NCBI RefSeq assembly: GCF_000590475.1 | Contig: NZ_CP007441.1 | Span: 2,114,660-2,178,659 of the forward strand | DNA from: Stutzerimonas stutzeri | GTDB taxonomy: Bacteria > Pseudomonadota > Gammaproteobacteria > Pseudomonadales > Pseudomonadaceae | Length of the DNA stretch: 64,000 nt | Reading direction: 5' to 3' | Shown: positions 1-8,909 of the stretch, in pieces | How the letters are laid out: the number at the start of each line of letters is the position of its first letter | Numbering within the stretch: position 1 is the first letter of the stretch | The notes under the pieces: model-generated | The model's database searches: none | Seen by the model: the letters and a program-made list of their open reading frames with translations, nothing else | Told to the model about the DNA's origin: nothing | Program-made: the position numbers and the translations under genes

Positions 1-710
1 CTGGCGGTTCTTCGGGCCTCGGCTTTGCGATCGCCGAAGCGTTCGCCAGCCAGGGCGCCGCCCTGATTATCACCGGGCGCCGCCAGCCTCAGCTCGACGA
101 AGCCGTGAGCCGCCTCGGTGGGAATGCGTCTGCCGTGCGGACCGATATCTCGAATCCTGCCGACCTCGCCGAACTGTTTACGCATATCAGAGCGGTCCAC
201 GGCCGTATCGATGTGCTAATCGCCAACGCCGGGATGGGTGAAGTCGAGCCTCTGGGGGCAATCACTGAAGCGGGTTTCGATCGGGTGTTCGCAACCAATG
301 TCAAAGGCACCACGTTTACCGTGCAGTGGGCGTTGCCGTTGATGGGCGAGGGGAGCAGCGTCGTCATCATCGGCTCGACTTCTTCGATCAATCCGGGGCC
401 TGGCATGAGCGTCTACGGAGCCACAAAGGCAGCCTTACGCGCGATCGTGAGGAGCTGGATTCTCGACATCAAAGGCTCGGGTGTACGCATTAACCTGCTC
501 AGCCCGGGGCCAGTGGACACCCCGTCCCTACGCGACGTGCTTGGCGAAAACGCGCAGCAGGTGATCGATGTATTCAACGAGAAGAGCACGCTCGGAAGGA
601 TCGGCCAGGCACATGAGATCGGCCAGGCCGCGCTCTTCCTGGCGAGCGATGCGTCGAGCTATGTCAACGGCGCCGAGCTGTTCGCCGATGGTGGGGCTTC
701 CCAGGTCTGA
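1..710 (+). CDS. SDR family oxidoreductase (5' end outside window)
   Basis: Short-chain dehydrogenase/reductase; expected to oxidise or reduce a carbonyl/alcohol with NAD(P)(H). The reading frame is open from base 3, well upstream of any in-window start codon, and begins directly with the glycine-rich cofactor motif GGSSGLG, so only about a dozen N-terminal residues are missing. The NAG motif (IANAGMGE, about base 219), the catalytic YxxxK (YGATK, about base 415) and the usual C-terminal FADGG stretch are all present, so the enzyme looks intact. It ends 59 bases before the efflux-pump gene on the same strand and may be co-transcribed with it. The substrate cannot be read from the sequence; the family call is firm. 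Confidence 0.9.
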   Translation, partial: GGSSGLGFAIAEAFASQGAALIITGRRQPQLDEAVSRLGGNASAVRTDISNPADLAELFTHIRAVHGRIDVLIANAGMGEVEPLGAITEAGFDRVFATNVKGTTFTVQWALPLMGEGSSVVIIGSTSSINPGPGMSVYGATKAALRAIVRSWILDIKGSGVRINLLSPGPVDTPSLRDVLGENAQQVIDVFNEKSTLGRIGQAHEIGQAALFLASDASSYVNGAELFADGGASQV

Positions 711-769
711 ACGGGCAACGCTGAGCTACCGCCCCACGCCCGCCGCTCTCTGAATGCCAAGGAATGATC

Positions 770-2191
770 ATGACCGCTTCGCCGACTGCGCCTCAGGTGC
801 TTTCGCCTCTCCCCTTCGAACACCGCGTGCTGGCGCTGGTCGTCATCCTCGCCGCGCAGCTCATGCTGCAGATGGATTTTCTTATCGTCATGGTGGCCTT
901 GCCGCAGATTCAGATGGATCTGGGCTTTTCAGCAGCAACGCTTTCCTGGGTGCCCAACGCGTTTGCGCTGGCGTTTGGCGGACTGCTGCTACTTGGCGGG
1001 CGGCTGGGTGATGCGTTCGGCCGTGTGCGGGCTTTCCAACTGGGGCTGGCGGTATTCGTGTTGGCTTCTCTGTTGGGCGGGTTGGCGCAGGGTCCGCTCA
1101 TGCTGATCGTCGCCCGGGTATTTCAGGGGGTCGGTGCCGCTGTTGCCGCGCCCAGTGTTCTGGCATTGGTAACCAACCTGGCGCGCAACGAGCGTGAGCG
1201 CAATCGCGGAATGGCGCTATTCATCACCGTGTCGTCGATTGGTGCTTCGGCCGGCCTGATTTTAGGTGGCGCGCTCACCGAATACTTATCCTGGCGCTGG
1301 TCACTGCTTATCAACGTGCCGATCGGCGCACTGGTGTTGCTGATGATCGGCCGCCTGGTAGTGGAAACCCCCCGAACGCCGTCGACCTTCGATATCTCTG
1401 GCGCGCTGACCGCCACCCTGGGTTCCATCGCGCTGGTGTTCGGCTTCATCCGCGCTGCCGAGCACGGCTGGACCGATGCGGCAACACTACCGTCGTTCGT
1501 AATTGCCATCGTGCTTTTGGCGACGTTCCGCGTCATTGAGGGCCATGTAAGACAACCGCTATTGGACCTCAACTTGCTGCGCAACAAAACGCGCGTCGTT
1601 GCCCTGGTGACCATGGCGGTGATCGTCGGAATGCATTTTTCGATGCTTTTTCTGGTCGTGCAGTATTTTCAGAAGGTGCTCGGCTTTACCCCGCTTTATG
1701 CAGGCCTGGCCTATCTTCCCGTGACCTGCACGGTGTTCGCGGTGACCCACTTCATGCCGGGCCTGATCGAGCGCTTTGGCGCCGAACGGTTACTTATAGG
1801 CGGCTGCGCGCTGGTCTCCTGCAGCTTCATCGGCTTCGTGCTGATGGACGCCCAGGGCAGCTACATGTCCGTAGTCCTGGCGCCGATGTTCGTCCATAGC
1901 CTTGGCATTGCCCTGGTGTTTACCCCAGGCACGGTACTGATCATGCAGGACGTACCTGCCGAACAATCCGGCAGTGCCTCGGGGCTCTTGCAGATGGTCC
2001 AGCAGATCGGTGGTGCGTTGGGTATCGCAGTGATCACTTCGATGTACGCCGCCACGTCGGTGCCGGGAAACTTCGTATCCGGATTGCCTATGGCCTTTGG
2101 CGTAGCCGCATTGTTTTCGCTACTGGTCGGCCTATCGAGCTGGCTGTTTACACGACGCCGCCATGCGCTTGGCAACGCCTCCCGCTGTTGA
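770..2191 (+). CDS. MFS drug efflux transporter, DHA2 (14-TM) type
   Basis: Proton-driven multidrug-type exporter of the inner membrane. The 473-residue product is hydrophobic throughout and has the length of 14-helix EmrB/QacA-like members. The loop after TM2 holds the MFS signature GGRLGDAFGRVR, and further on are the SWRWSLLINVPIG stretch typical of DHA2 proteins and the PAEQSGSASGLLQMVQQIGGALG segment of late helices. An earlier in-frame ATG lies at 764, but AAGGA at 759-763 sits six bases before the ATG at 770, so I take 770. It lies between an SDR gene and a glyoxalase-fold gene on the same strand, a grouping often seen for detoxification of small organic compounds; the exported substrate is unknown. 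Confidence 0.88.
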   Translation: MTASPTAPQVLSPLPFEHRVLALVVILAAQLMLQMDFLIVMVALPQIQMDLGFSAATLSWVPNAFALAFGGLLLLGGRLGDAFGRVRAFQLGLAVFVLASLLGGLAQGPLMLIVARVFQGVGAAVAAPSVLALVTNLARNERERNRGMALFITVSSIGASAGLILGGALTEYLSWRWSLLINVPIGALVLLMIGRLVVETPRTPSTFDISGALTATLGSIALVFGFIRAAEHGWTDAATLPSFVIAIVLLATFRVIEGHVRQPLLDLNLLRNKTRVVALVTMAVIVGMHFSMLFLVVQYFQKVLGFTPLYAGLAYLPVTCTVFAVTHFMPGLIERFGAERLLIGGCALVSCSFIGFVLMDAQGSYMSVVLAPMFVHSLGIALVFTPGTVLIMQDVPAEQSGSASGLLQMVQQIGGALGIAVITSMYAATSVPGNFVSGLPMAFGVAALFSLLVGLSSWLFTRRRHALGNASRC

Positions 2192-2242
2192 TGAAGATCC
2201 CTACGAACCTGCCGAGCAATCGGCGTCTTGAGGAGTGACCTG

Positions 2243-2653
2243 ATGAGTGAATTCGCTGGATCGACGATCGATCATATGGGCATCGGTGTTTCGGACATTT
2301 TGCAGGCGCGCGCCTTTTATGAGCGGGCGCTCGAGCCGCTAGGGATCACATTGATGATGAGCATCGAGGCCGACCCTCCGCAATCGACGCCTCGGCGACT
2401 GGGGTTCGGTTCAGCAGGAAAGCCATTCATCTGGCTACACGACGCTCCCGTCCCCAGCCACGGGGTGCACATAGCGCTGATCGCGCAGAGCCATGAGGCA
2501 GTCGATGCGTTCCATGCGGCTGCGATGGTCGCTGGCGGAAAGGACAACGGGGCGCCCGGGATCAGGCCCCATTACCACTCCGATTATTACGCGGCCTATG
2601 TGTTGGGCCCTGACGGAGTGAATCTGGAGGCTGTCTGCCAGCTAACATCTTAA
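2243..2653 (+). CDS. VOC (glyoxalase/bleomycin resistance fold) protein
   Basis: Small vicinal-oxygen-chelate protein of 136 residues, probably a metal-dependent enzyme or a ligand-binding protein. The N-terminal IDHMGIGVSDILQARAFYERAL and the C-terminal YYAAYVLGPDGVNLEAVC are the paired beta-alpha-beta-beta-beta modules of the family, with a metal-ligand-type His near the start and Glu near the end. A TTG start at 2228 is possible, but AGGAG at 2231-2235 with a seven-base gap supports ATG at 2243. It follows the MFS pump on the same strand by about 50 bases, so an SDR-MFS-VOC transcription unit is plausible. Reaction and substrate are not predictable. Confidence 0.85.
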   Translation: MSEFAGSTIDHMGIGVSDILQARAFYERALEPLGITLMMSIEADPPQSTPRRLGFGSAGKPFIWLHDAPVPSHGVHIALIAQSHEAVDAFHAAAMVAGGKDNGAPGIRPHYHSDYYAAYVLGPDGVNLEAVCQLTS

Positions 2654-2985
2654 ATGTCCGGGGTCCCGCAACAGGTGCCGAATGCGTCTGCATTTAAGGT
2701 GGCTCCTGGGCCGATAGCTGACGAAGCAGACAGACAGCTAATGGCCCAAGCTGTGTAAAAACTCCGTCGAAAACTGAAGTGGGCGCTTCTACGTCAGTTC
2801 TCAAAAAGCAGCGCTGCTCAACAGGGCCAAGAATTTACGTACGAACGCGATGACCAGATCGGATGTACGCAACGGTGCCGCGCTGCTCGCCAGAAAAACA
2901 CCGAGGAGCGGCGTGGCAGTCTGCTATGGGCGTGACTGGCCGGCTGCAACGTCTGGCCAAGGGCTGCGCTTATCCAGTCAGGTGG
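2654..2985. other. Gene-free stretch with an IS/MITE-like remnant
   Basis: Intergenic region between the VOC gene and the 3' end of the convergent chemoreceptor gene. No credible coding frame is seen. From 2743 it holds a segment related to the element at 17007-17171 (listed separately). Confidence 0.5.
2743..2870 (+). repeat. Diverged copy of an IS-end or MITE-like repeat
   Basis: Starts with GGCCCAAGCTGTGTAAAA and then runs through a gcgcttctacgt-type block before a CAGCGCTGCTCAAC stretch. By eye the same landmarks in the same order occur in the element at 17007-17171 (GGCCCAGGCTGTGTAAAA, GCGCTTCTACGT, GCTGTTCAGC). The matching right-hand inverted end is not recognisable here, so this copy looks truncated and its end coordinate is approximate. 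Confidence 0.4.
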
Positions 2986-4605
2986 TCAAAGGGTAAACCG
3001 GCCAACCAAACCGTTGAGGTCGAGCGCCAGCCGCGATAGATCTTGACTTGCCGCAGTGGTCTGCGTCGCGCCGGCTGAAGTCTGGACCGCAAGATCCCGA
3101 ATATTCACTAGGTTGCGGTCGACCTCGCGAGCCACCTGAGCCTGCTCCTCGGATGCACTTGCGATCACGAGATTGCGCTCACTGATCTGGCTAATCGCTT
3201 CAGTAATTTCTTTCAGCGCTTGGCCGGCAGCTTCGGCAAGTTGGAGCGTTGCGGTAGCGCGCTCGGTACTCTCGTCCATCGAAGCAACGGCCTTGTCGGC
3301 ACCCTGACGGACACCGTTGATCATCTGCTCAATCTCGGTAGTCGACTGCTGGGTGCGATGGGCCAGGGCTCGCACTTCATCAGCGACAACGGCGAAGCCT
3401 CGGCCCGCGTCTCCGGCACGAGCGGCTTCGATAGCTGCGTTCAGCGCGAGCAGGTTCGTTTGCTCGGCGATAGAACGGATTACATCAAGTACCTTGCTGA
3501 TGTCGTGGACTTCATCGGCTAGGCTCTTAACTTGAACGGAGGTGTCGCCTACGTCGCCTGCCAGCCGGGAAATCGACATCACCGTGCTGTTGACCTGCTC
3601 CTGGCCTTTTTGAGCATTAAGATCGGACGCCTTGGATGCTTCGGATGTACTTACAGCGTTTCTCGCGACTTCGTCTACCGCTGCGGTCATCTCGTTGACT
3701 GCAGTCGCCGCCTGTTCCAGCTCGTTGTTTTGCTGGGCAAGCCCGCGCGCCGAATCCTCAGTTACGACATTCAGCTCTTCTGCGGCCGAGGCGAGCTGGT
3801 CAGAAGATTGCGCGATCCGCTCAATCGTTTCCCGCAGCTTGGCCTGCATTGTTTTAAGGGCCGTCAGTAGAATTGCCGGCTCATCCCGCCCATTCGCTTC
3901 AAAACTTTTGCTCAAATCTCCGGAGGCGACAGTCTCTGCGACTGACACGGCCAAGCGAAGTGGGTTCACGATGCTCTTAGTCAGGACAAATGCCAGCAGA
4001 ATCGTCAGCAACACGGTGGCGATCATCACGATGATCACAACGGCAATCGAAATCTCATAGTCTTCGGTAGCCTTTGCCCCGGACTCTGCGGCTCCCGCCT
4101 TGTTTATATCGATAAGTTTGTTGAGCTCAACGCCCAAACGATCAGATAAGGCCTTGTAATCAGACCCTAGCAGTTGCTGTATCTCGCCAATTCGTCCTTC
4201 ATCAGAAAGGCCCAATAACTTCTCGTTAATACTGAAGTAACGTTCGAGAACGGCGTTGAAAAGCTCGAATTGCGTACGCTCTATATCGTCATCGATCAAA
4301 GTTTTGTACGTCGCCCTGGTTTGTTTCAGCTGCTCGGCGAGTTCATTGGAGCGTCTGACGCTTTCCTTCAAATCTGCAGGCTCACGATCGACCAGAAGCC
4401 TGAACGAAACGATGCGCATACGCAGCATTACCTCTTTCATGTCGCCCAGCGCCTCATAACTTGGGAGACCTTTGGAGCGAATATCTATCGTGGCTGCCCT
4501 GATGCTTTTCATTTGAACCAGACCAAAAATTCCAAGCCCAATGACCAGCAATGCAACTACCGCGAAACAAGCTGCAGACCGAGCAGCTATCTTTAAGTTT
4601 CTCAT
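2986..4605 (-). CDS. Methyl-accepting chemotaxis protein (4HB sensor)
   Basis: Transmembrane chemoreceptor of 539 residues that would signal through CheW/CheA to the flagellar motor. Order seen: a first TM helix (about residues 8-30), a helical periplasmic region of about 150 residues without PAS/Cache motifs (four-helix-bundle type), a second TM around 195-217, HAMP, then the long coiled-coil signalling domain with the conserved hairpin ([18 protein letters not shown], then [19 protein letters not shown]). It ends GLVGRFTL, without a methyltransferase-tethering pentapeptide. An upstream ATG at 4638 is in frame, but AGGAAGGA just before MRNLK supports 4605. Base composition is visibly AT-richer than the flanks, hinting at acquisition. 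Ligand unknown. Confidence 0.9.
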   Translation of the reverse strand: MRNLKIAARSAACFAVVALLVIGLGIFGLVQMKSIRAATIDIRSKGLPSYEALGDMKEVMLRMRIVSFRLLVDREPADLKESVRRSNELAEQLKQTRATYKTLIDDDIERTQFELFNAVLERYFSINEKLLGLSDEGRIGEIQQLLGSDYKALSDRLGVELNKLIDINKAGAAESGAKATEDYEISIAVVIIVMIATVLLTILLAFVLTKSIVNPLRLAVSVAETVASGDLSKSFEANGRDEPAILLTALKTMQAKLRETIERIAQSSDQLASAAEELNVVTEDSARGLAQQNNELEQAATAVNEMTAAVDEVARNAVSTSEASKASDLNAQKGQEQVNSTVMSISRLAGDVGDTSVQVKSLADEVHDISKVLDVIRSIAEQTNLLALNAAIEAARAGDAGRGFAVVADEVRALAHRTQQSTTEIEQMINGVRQGADKAVASMDESTERATATLQLAEAAGQALKEITEAISQISERNLVIASASEEQAQVAREVDRNLVNIRDLAVQTSAGATQTTAASQDLSRLALDLNGLVGRFTL

Positions 4606-5143
4606 ATGTCCTTCCTGTTCCCTCATAATGCGCAGCAAAGCAGTGTTCGCTGTAGCTTGAATAAAGGAGTTAGCGGCTGATCCATTGTTCTCTTTATGGT
4701 CTTTTGGGCGACACGGGTTACCGTCCGTCTAATAAACGGCTGAAGGGAAGCCAGGGGGCAAATGCGCAGGTTCGCTAACGCCGATATTTAAGCACTCGGT
4801 AGGTGCTATGGTGCTTCGAGCAATGGATCGCCCCCCTTTTGGCCAGCACTGGCGTTGATGGCCGATAACTGTAGTGATCAATAATCCCGGACACCGCATA
4901 ATATTTTTCTTGGACCAGCGCCGGCGCTATGTCTGCGTTGAACTGATGCGATCGTTGCCAGTTGCACCGCCGCATCAGGAACCGACCGATATTCTTTAGG
5001 GTAGGTGAAGCTCCCTGGTTGGAATCCACCCACCGCTGGAAACTAAGCCGTTCGGGACGTTGCCAAAACGTTACTCATGGCGGCCGCGTGGTTATCGCGT
5101 CCCACTGCCGGCACTGCGTAGCGTTGCGATCCAAGGAAATTCG
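4606..5143. other. Intergenic region, no gene recognised
   Basis: Divergent promoter region between the chemoreceptor (minus) and the MBL-fold gene (plus). Only short frames without convincing ribosome sites occur. It is AT-richer than average, like the chemoreceptor gene. I see no clear sigma-28 promoter, hairpin or RNA motif. Confidence 0.4.
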
Positions 5144-6595
5144 ATGAAGCATCCGAAACTCATCCACCACGGCGCTCGTGAAGGCGTCACCGGGTCGTGC
5201 CATCAACTGTGGATGGATGACACCAGCAGTCTCCTGATTGATTGCGGCCAGTTCCAGGGCGAAGACGAAGGGCAGGGGGACGAGCTAGCACTCGATTTCT
5301 CCATCGAAGTCATCAAGGCGCTGATCGTGACCCACGTGCATATTGACCATGTCGGACGTATCCCGAGCCTGTTGGCAGCTGGCTTCGAAGGGCCAATCCT
5401 GTGCAGCGAACCCTCAGCCCGACTATTGCCCATCGTGCTCGAAGATGCGTTCCGGCTTTCGATCAGCCGAGACCAGGAACAGCTGGAGCGTTATCTCAAG
5501 GTCGTGGAGCAACGCATCATCGCGTTGCCCTATGGCAATTGGTTCACCCTTCACGATACCGACTCGGTGCACTGGAAGGTGCGCCTGCAGCCGGCCGGCC
5601 ACGTGCTGGGTTCGGCCTATGTCGAACTGGATCTCAGCGCTGCCGGGGCCGGTAGCGAGCGCGTGGTGTTCAGTGGCGACTTGGGTGCGCCGCATTCGCC
5701 GATACTGCCTGATCTCGTTCCGCCTGAGCGTGCGGACCTGCTGATCCTTGAAAGCACCTACGGCGACCGTCGTCACCAAGACCGCGCGCACCGCCGCGAA
5801 CGCCTGCAGGTAGCCATCGAGCGTGCGCTGGCGGACGAGGGTACGGTACTCATACCTTCATTCAGCATCGGCCGAACTCAGGAGCTGCTGTATGAGCTGG
5901 AGGAAATTCTCCATGAGCACAACGGATCGGCGCAGACGCCCACCAACACCAGCGAAGCTCGCAAGGTGGACAACGATGGGGCAGTGGATATTGACTGGCC
6001 GCAACTCCCCATCATCCTCGACTCGCCCCTCGCGGGTCGATTCACCAAGACCTACAAAGAACTGCAGGGCTATTGGGACGAAGATGCGCGGCATCGCCAG
6101 GAGGACGGTCGCAAGCCTTTGTCCTTCAAGCAGCTCATCACAGTCGACCACCACGACGAACATTTGCGCATCGTTGAACACCTCGCCGAAACTGCGCGGC
6201 CAGCTATCGTCATCGCGGGCAATGGCATGTGCTCAGGCGGGCGAATCGTCAACTACCTGAAAGCGATGCTGGGCGATCCTCGGCATAATGTGGTGTTTGT
6301 CGGCTATCAGGGTAAGGGCACGCCAGGGCGAGCGATCCAAACGCATGGGCCCGATGGTGGGTTCGTCGACCTGGACGGGCAGCGCATCGATATCCGTGCG
6401 GGCATCGATAGCGTCGGCGGCTACTCCGCCCACGCCGACCAAGCCGATCTGGTCGGGTTCGTTACGCGAATGAAGCAGTGGCCGAACGAAATCCGATTAA
6501 TTCACGGAGAAGATCAGGCCAAGCAGCGCTTGGCGGAGGTTCTCGAAGCACGCTATCGGGAAGCGGGACAGAAGGGGCAGGTAACGATTCCCTAG
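5144..6595 (+). CDS. Beta-CASP metallo-beta-lactamase-fold RNase-like hydrolase
   Basis: Predicted zinc-dependent nuclease of the MBL-fold RNA-specificity group (CPSF/Ysh1-like). In the 483-residue product the zinc motif HVHIDH is at residues 64-69, followed by GHVLGSAYVEL, GDLGA, ESTYGDR, the beta-CASP block with PSFSIGRTQELLYELEEIL and GNGMCSGGRIVNYL, and a late GGYSAHADQADL motif supplying another metal histidine. Such proteins process or degrade RNA in archaea and some bacteria; the bacterial paralogue's substrate is usually not known. ATG at 5144 is preferred over the longer frame from 5060 because AAGGA at 5133-5137 is well placed and homologues begin near the short HPKLIHHGA segment. 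It appears monocistronic. Confidence 0.87.
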   Translation: MKHPKLIHHGAREGVTGSCHQLWMDDTSSLLIDCGQFQGEDEGQGDELALDFSIEVIKALIVTHVHIDHVGRIPSLLAAGFEGPILCSEPSARLLPIVLEDAFRLSISRDQEQLERYLKVVEQRIIALPYGNWFTLHDTDSVHWKVRLQPAGHVLGSAYVELDLSAAGAGSERVVFSGDLGAPHSPILPDLVPPERADLLILESTYGDRRHQDRAHRRERLQVAIERALADEGTVLIPSFSIGRTQELLYELEEILHEHNGSAQTPTNTSEARKVDNDGAVDIDWPQLPIILDSPLAGRFTKTYKELQGYWDEDARHRQEDGRKPLSFKQLITVDHHDEHLRIVEHLAETARPAIVIAGNGMCSGGRIVNYLKAMLGDPRHNVVFVGYQGKGTPGRAIQTHGPDGGFVDLDGQRIDIRAGIDSVGGYSAHADQADLVGFVTRMKQWPNEIRLIHGEDQAKQRLAEVLEARYREAGQKGQVTIP

Positions 6596-6920
6596 CGTGC
6601 GCTTCATCCTCCCAAATGGCGGTAGACGCATCTGCGCTCTTGGCCCATCCGGAAACAGGAAGATGGCGCCCTTGCGGCTCCTTGCATACGTCAATAATCG
6701 ACTTCGTTGCCTCGTCGCGCAGGCCGAAGAAGGCTGTATTCCGATCGGCGGGTACGTAAGACTTCGCTCAGCGCTCTGCTGACCGAAGCACTTGCAGATT
6801 CTTGCCCTAATCAATCGGTGGGTTGATGCCGTTGAGTGCGGCTGATTGATAGCATCTAGCCATCCCATCTAGACAGGGCGGAAGCCTAGTCCGGCTCGTA
6901 GGCAATGGAGTGACGGGGTC
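6596..6920. other. Intergenic region, nothing recognised
   Basis: About 325 bases between the beta-CASP gene and a small orphan gene. No ribosome-site-supported frame, strong hairpin or repeat was found. Confidence 0.35.
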
Positions 6921-7178
6921 ATGGCAGACATAGAACTGAGCGTGGCGAGCAGCTACCGCAGGGTCGACTACACGGTGACCTTGATCGGATCAACCCTAGG
7001 TCAAGAGCGATGGACGTTTCGCGCGAACATCCACCCGCTTGCTCCCTGGGTTGCTGGCGATACCTTTGTTTCCCCTGGGTTCTACTGCACCGACGCCGAA
7101 GCGCATCAGGCCGCAATCGAAGTGATCGAGTTGTACATCGATCGGCAGTGGAAACTGCGAGCGCACGCTGGACTATGA
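6921..7178 (+). CDS. Hypothetical small protein (85 aa)
   Basis: Unrecognised 85-residue protein. The sequence is soluble in character, mixed alpha/beta by eye, with aromatic-rich strands (ERWTFRANIHPLAPWVAGDTF) followed by a helix-like segment (DAEAHQAAIEVIELYIDRQW). GGAG at 6907-6910 lies ten bases before the ATG, an acceptable but long spacing. No signal peptide, Cys pair or catalytic motif. It stands alone on the plus strand between the MBL-fold gene and the convergent cystine transporter operon. Codon use looks coding, so I think it is real, but nothing about function can be said. Confidence 0.55.
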   Translation: MADIELSVASSYRRVDYTVTLIGSTLGQERWTFRANIHPLAPWVAGDTFVSPGFYCTDAEAHQAAIEVIELYIDRQWKLRAHAGL

Positions 7179-7482
7179 CCCGCTGAATATTAAAGAGAGA
7201 ACCGTTTCAAACCGACCCGCCCCAAACAGCTCAGCCTGCAGCCGCGCCGGTTACTGCTCGCGATACAGCAGACCAACTCGTCGAGCTGCGCCTTGGCGGC
7301 ATACAGCGTCATTTTCAGCCGCAGGACCTGGGGAATTATGTCGAGTGCCTCCTGATGCTAGGCAATCCCTGCGTTCGCTATCTGATAAGCGACGCTAAAG
7401 CGATAGTTCGCGTCGACAGAAATTCGGGGCACGTGGTGCTCATGTTCTTGATTGGAGTAGAGCCGGGCGGCGGCTGGTCGGC
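7179..7482. other. Gap containing a stop-free frame without a good start
   Basis: On the plus strand a frame is open from 7187 to the TGA at 7493-7495 (overlapping the end of the ABC ATPase gene). Its translation is protein-like (for example DQLVELRLGGIQRHF and then YVECLLMLGNPCVRY), but the first ATG is at 7355, leaving only 46 codons. It may be a gene remnant or a small gene with an unusual start. No homologue is recognised. Confidence 0.3.
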
Positions 7483-8241
7483 TCAGTCCGCTTGACGATC
7501 TCCAATGAACTTGCTGAGGAATTGCCGCGTGCGCTCGTGCTGCGGCGCACTCAACAACTGCTTGGCGTCGCCCTGTTCGACGATCACTCCTTCATCGATG
7601 AAGATCGCTCTGTCGGCCACGTCGCGGGCGAAGCTCATCTCGTGGGTGACGATGACCATGGTGCGCTTTTCCTCGGCAAGGCCACGGATGGTGGCGAGCA
7701 CTTCTCCGACCAGTTCCGGGTCGAGCGCCGAGGTCGGTTCGTCGAACAGGATCACGTCCGGCTGCATGGCCAGCGCGCGGGCAATCGCCACTCGCTGTTG
7801 CTGGCCGCCGGAGAGGCGTTTGGGATAGGCATCTTCCTTGCCGCCCAGGCCGACCTTGGCCAGTAATGCGCGGCCACGTGCGAGGGCCTGGGCGCGCGGC
7901 TCCTTCTTCACCTGTACCGGGCCTTCGATGACATTCTCAAGGGCGGTGCGATGGGGGAACAGGTTGAAGTTCTGGAACACGAAACCGACGTGCTGGCGCA
8001 GCTGGCGGATCAGCCCTTGCTGCGCCTTGAGCGGTTTATCGGCGTCGATGTGGATCTCACCGACGCTGATCTGCCCACCGCTGGGTTGCTCCAGCAGATT
8101 GAGGCAGCGCAGCAGCGTGGTCTTGCCCGAACCGCTGGGGCCGATGATCGCCAGCACTTCGCCGAAGGCTATGTCGAGGTCGATGCCCTTGAGCACGTCC
8201 TGGCCGTTGAATGATTTTTTCAGGTTGCGCACGGAAATCAT
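7483..8241 (-). CDS. tcyN: Cystine/amino-acid ABC transporter ATPase
   Basis: Cytoplasmic ATPase (252 aa) energising a polar amino-acid importer. Walker A GPSGSGKTT, a Q-loop in FVFQNFNLFPH, the signature LSGGQQQRVAIARAL, Walker B VILFDEPTSALDPE and the switch His in IVTHEMSFARD are all present. The longer open frame upstream overlaps the permease gene and is a shadow; the true start, ATG at 8241, overlaps the permease stop by one base (TGATG), implying translational coupling. Last gene of a dcyD-binding protein-permease-ATPase unit, the same order as the E. coli dcyD-tcyJ(fliY)-tcyL-tcyN genes, which is the basis for the symbol and the cystine assignment. Confidence 0.9.
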   Translation of the reverse strand: MISVRNLKKSFNGQDVLKGIDLDIAFGEVLAIIGPSGSGKTTLLRCLNLLEQPSGGQISVGEIHIDADKPLKAQQGLIRQLRQHVGFVFQNFNLFPHRTALENVIEGPVQVKKEPRAQALARGRALLAKVGLGGKEDAYPKRLSGGQQQRVAIARALAMQPDVILFDEPTSALDPELVGEVLATIRGLAEEKRTMVIVTHEMSFARDVADRAIFIDEGVIVEQGDAKQLLSAPQHERTRQFLSKFIGDRQAD

Positions 8242-8909
8242 CAGGCATCCTGCTCGTGGCGGTTGACCCGGTCTTCTAGGCGACCCTGGAAGTACGCCAG
8301 CACACTGGCCAGTAACCAGTAAATCAGCGCGGCGGCCAGATACATGGTGAAGATCTCGAACGTACGCGCAGTGATCAGCTGCGCTTGGCGGAACAGCTCC
8401 GGCACCTGGATGGTAGCGGCCAGTGCAGTGTCCTTGACCAGCGAGATGAAGCTGTTGCCCAGTGGCGGCAGGGCAGTGCGTGCGGCCTGCGGCAGAACGG
8501 CCCGGTACAGGGTCTGCGCGCGACTCATGCCGATACTGGCAGCCGCTTCCCACTGGCCACGGTCGATGGAAGCGATGGCGGCACGCAGGATCTCGGCGGT
8601 ATAGGCCGCCATGTTCAGCGAGAAGCCGATCAGCGCGGCTGGGAGCGGATCAAGCTGAAGGCCCAGTTGCGGCAGGCCGTAATAGATCATGAACAACTGC
8701 ACCAGCAGCGGCGTGCCGCGGAAGAACGACACGTAGATCCGCGCCAGCCACTGCAGCGGCCAGTAGCCGTACAGCCGTAGCAGCGCCAAGCCGAAGCCCA
8801 GCAGCAGGCCAAAGACCATCCCGCCCAGGCTCAGCACCACGGTCCACCACGCGCCTTTGAGCAGGAAGGGCAGCGAGTCCAGCGCCAGCTGCAGGCTGCT
8901 GTCGATCAT
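8241..8909 (-). CDS. tcyL: Cystine/amino-acid ABC transporter permease
   Basis: Inner-membrane permease (222 aa) of the HisM/GlnP type. Several hydrophobic helices are evident, beginning with LKGAWWTVVLSLGGMVFGLL, and the cytoplasmic EAA loop reads EAAASIGMSRAQTLYRAVLPQA, the coupling site for the ATPase. The FRGTPLLVQLFMIYYGLPQLG segment is characteristic of polar amino-acid permeases. Its start overlaps the end of the binding-protein gene by four bases (ATGA) and its stop overlaps the ATPase start by one base. Function as the cystine (possibly also D-cysteine/diaminopimelate-like) permease is inferred from the operon. Confidence 0.9.
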   Translation of the reverse strand: MIDSSLQLALDSLPFLLKGAWWTVVLSLGGMVFGLLLGFGLALLRLYGYWPLQWLARIYVSFFRGTPLLVQLFMIYYGLPQLGLQLDPLPAALIGFSLNMAAYTAEILRAAIASIDRGQWEAAASIGMSRAQTLYRAVLPQAARTALPPLGNSFISLVKDTALAATIQVPELFRQAQLITARTFEIFTMYLAAALIYWLLASVLAYFQGRLEDRVNRHEQDA

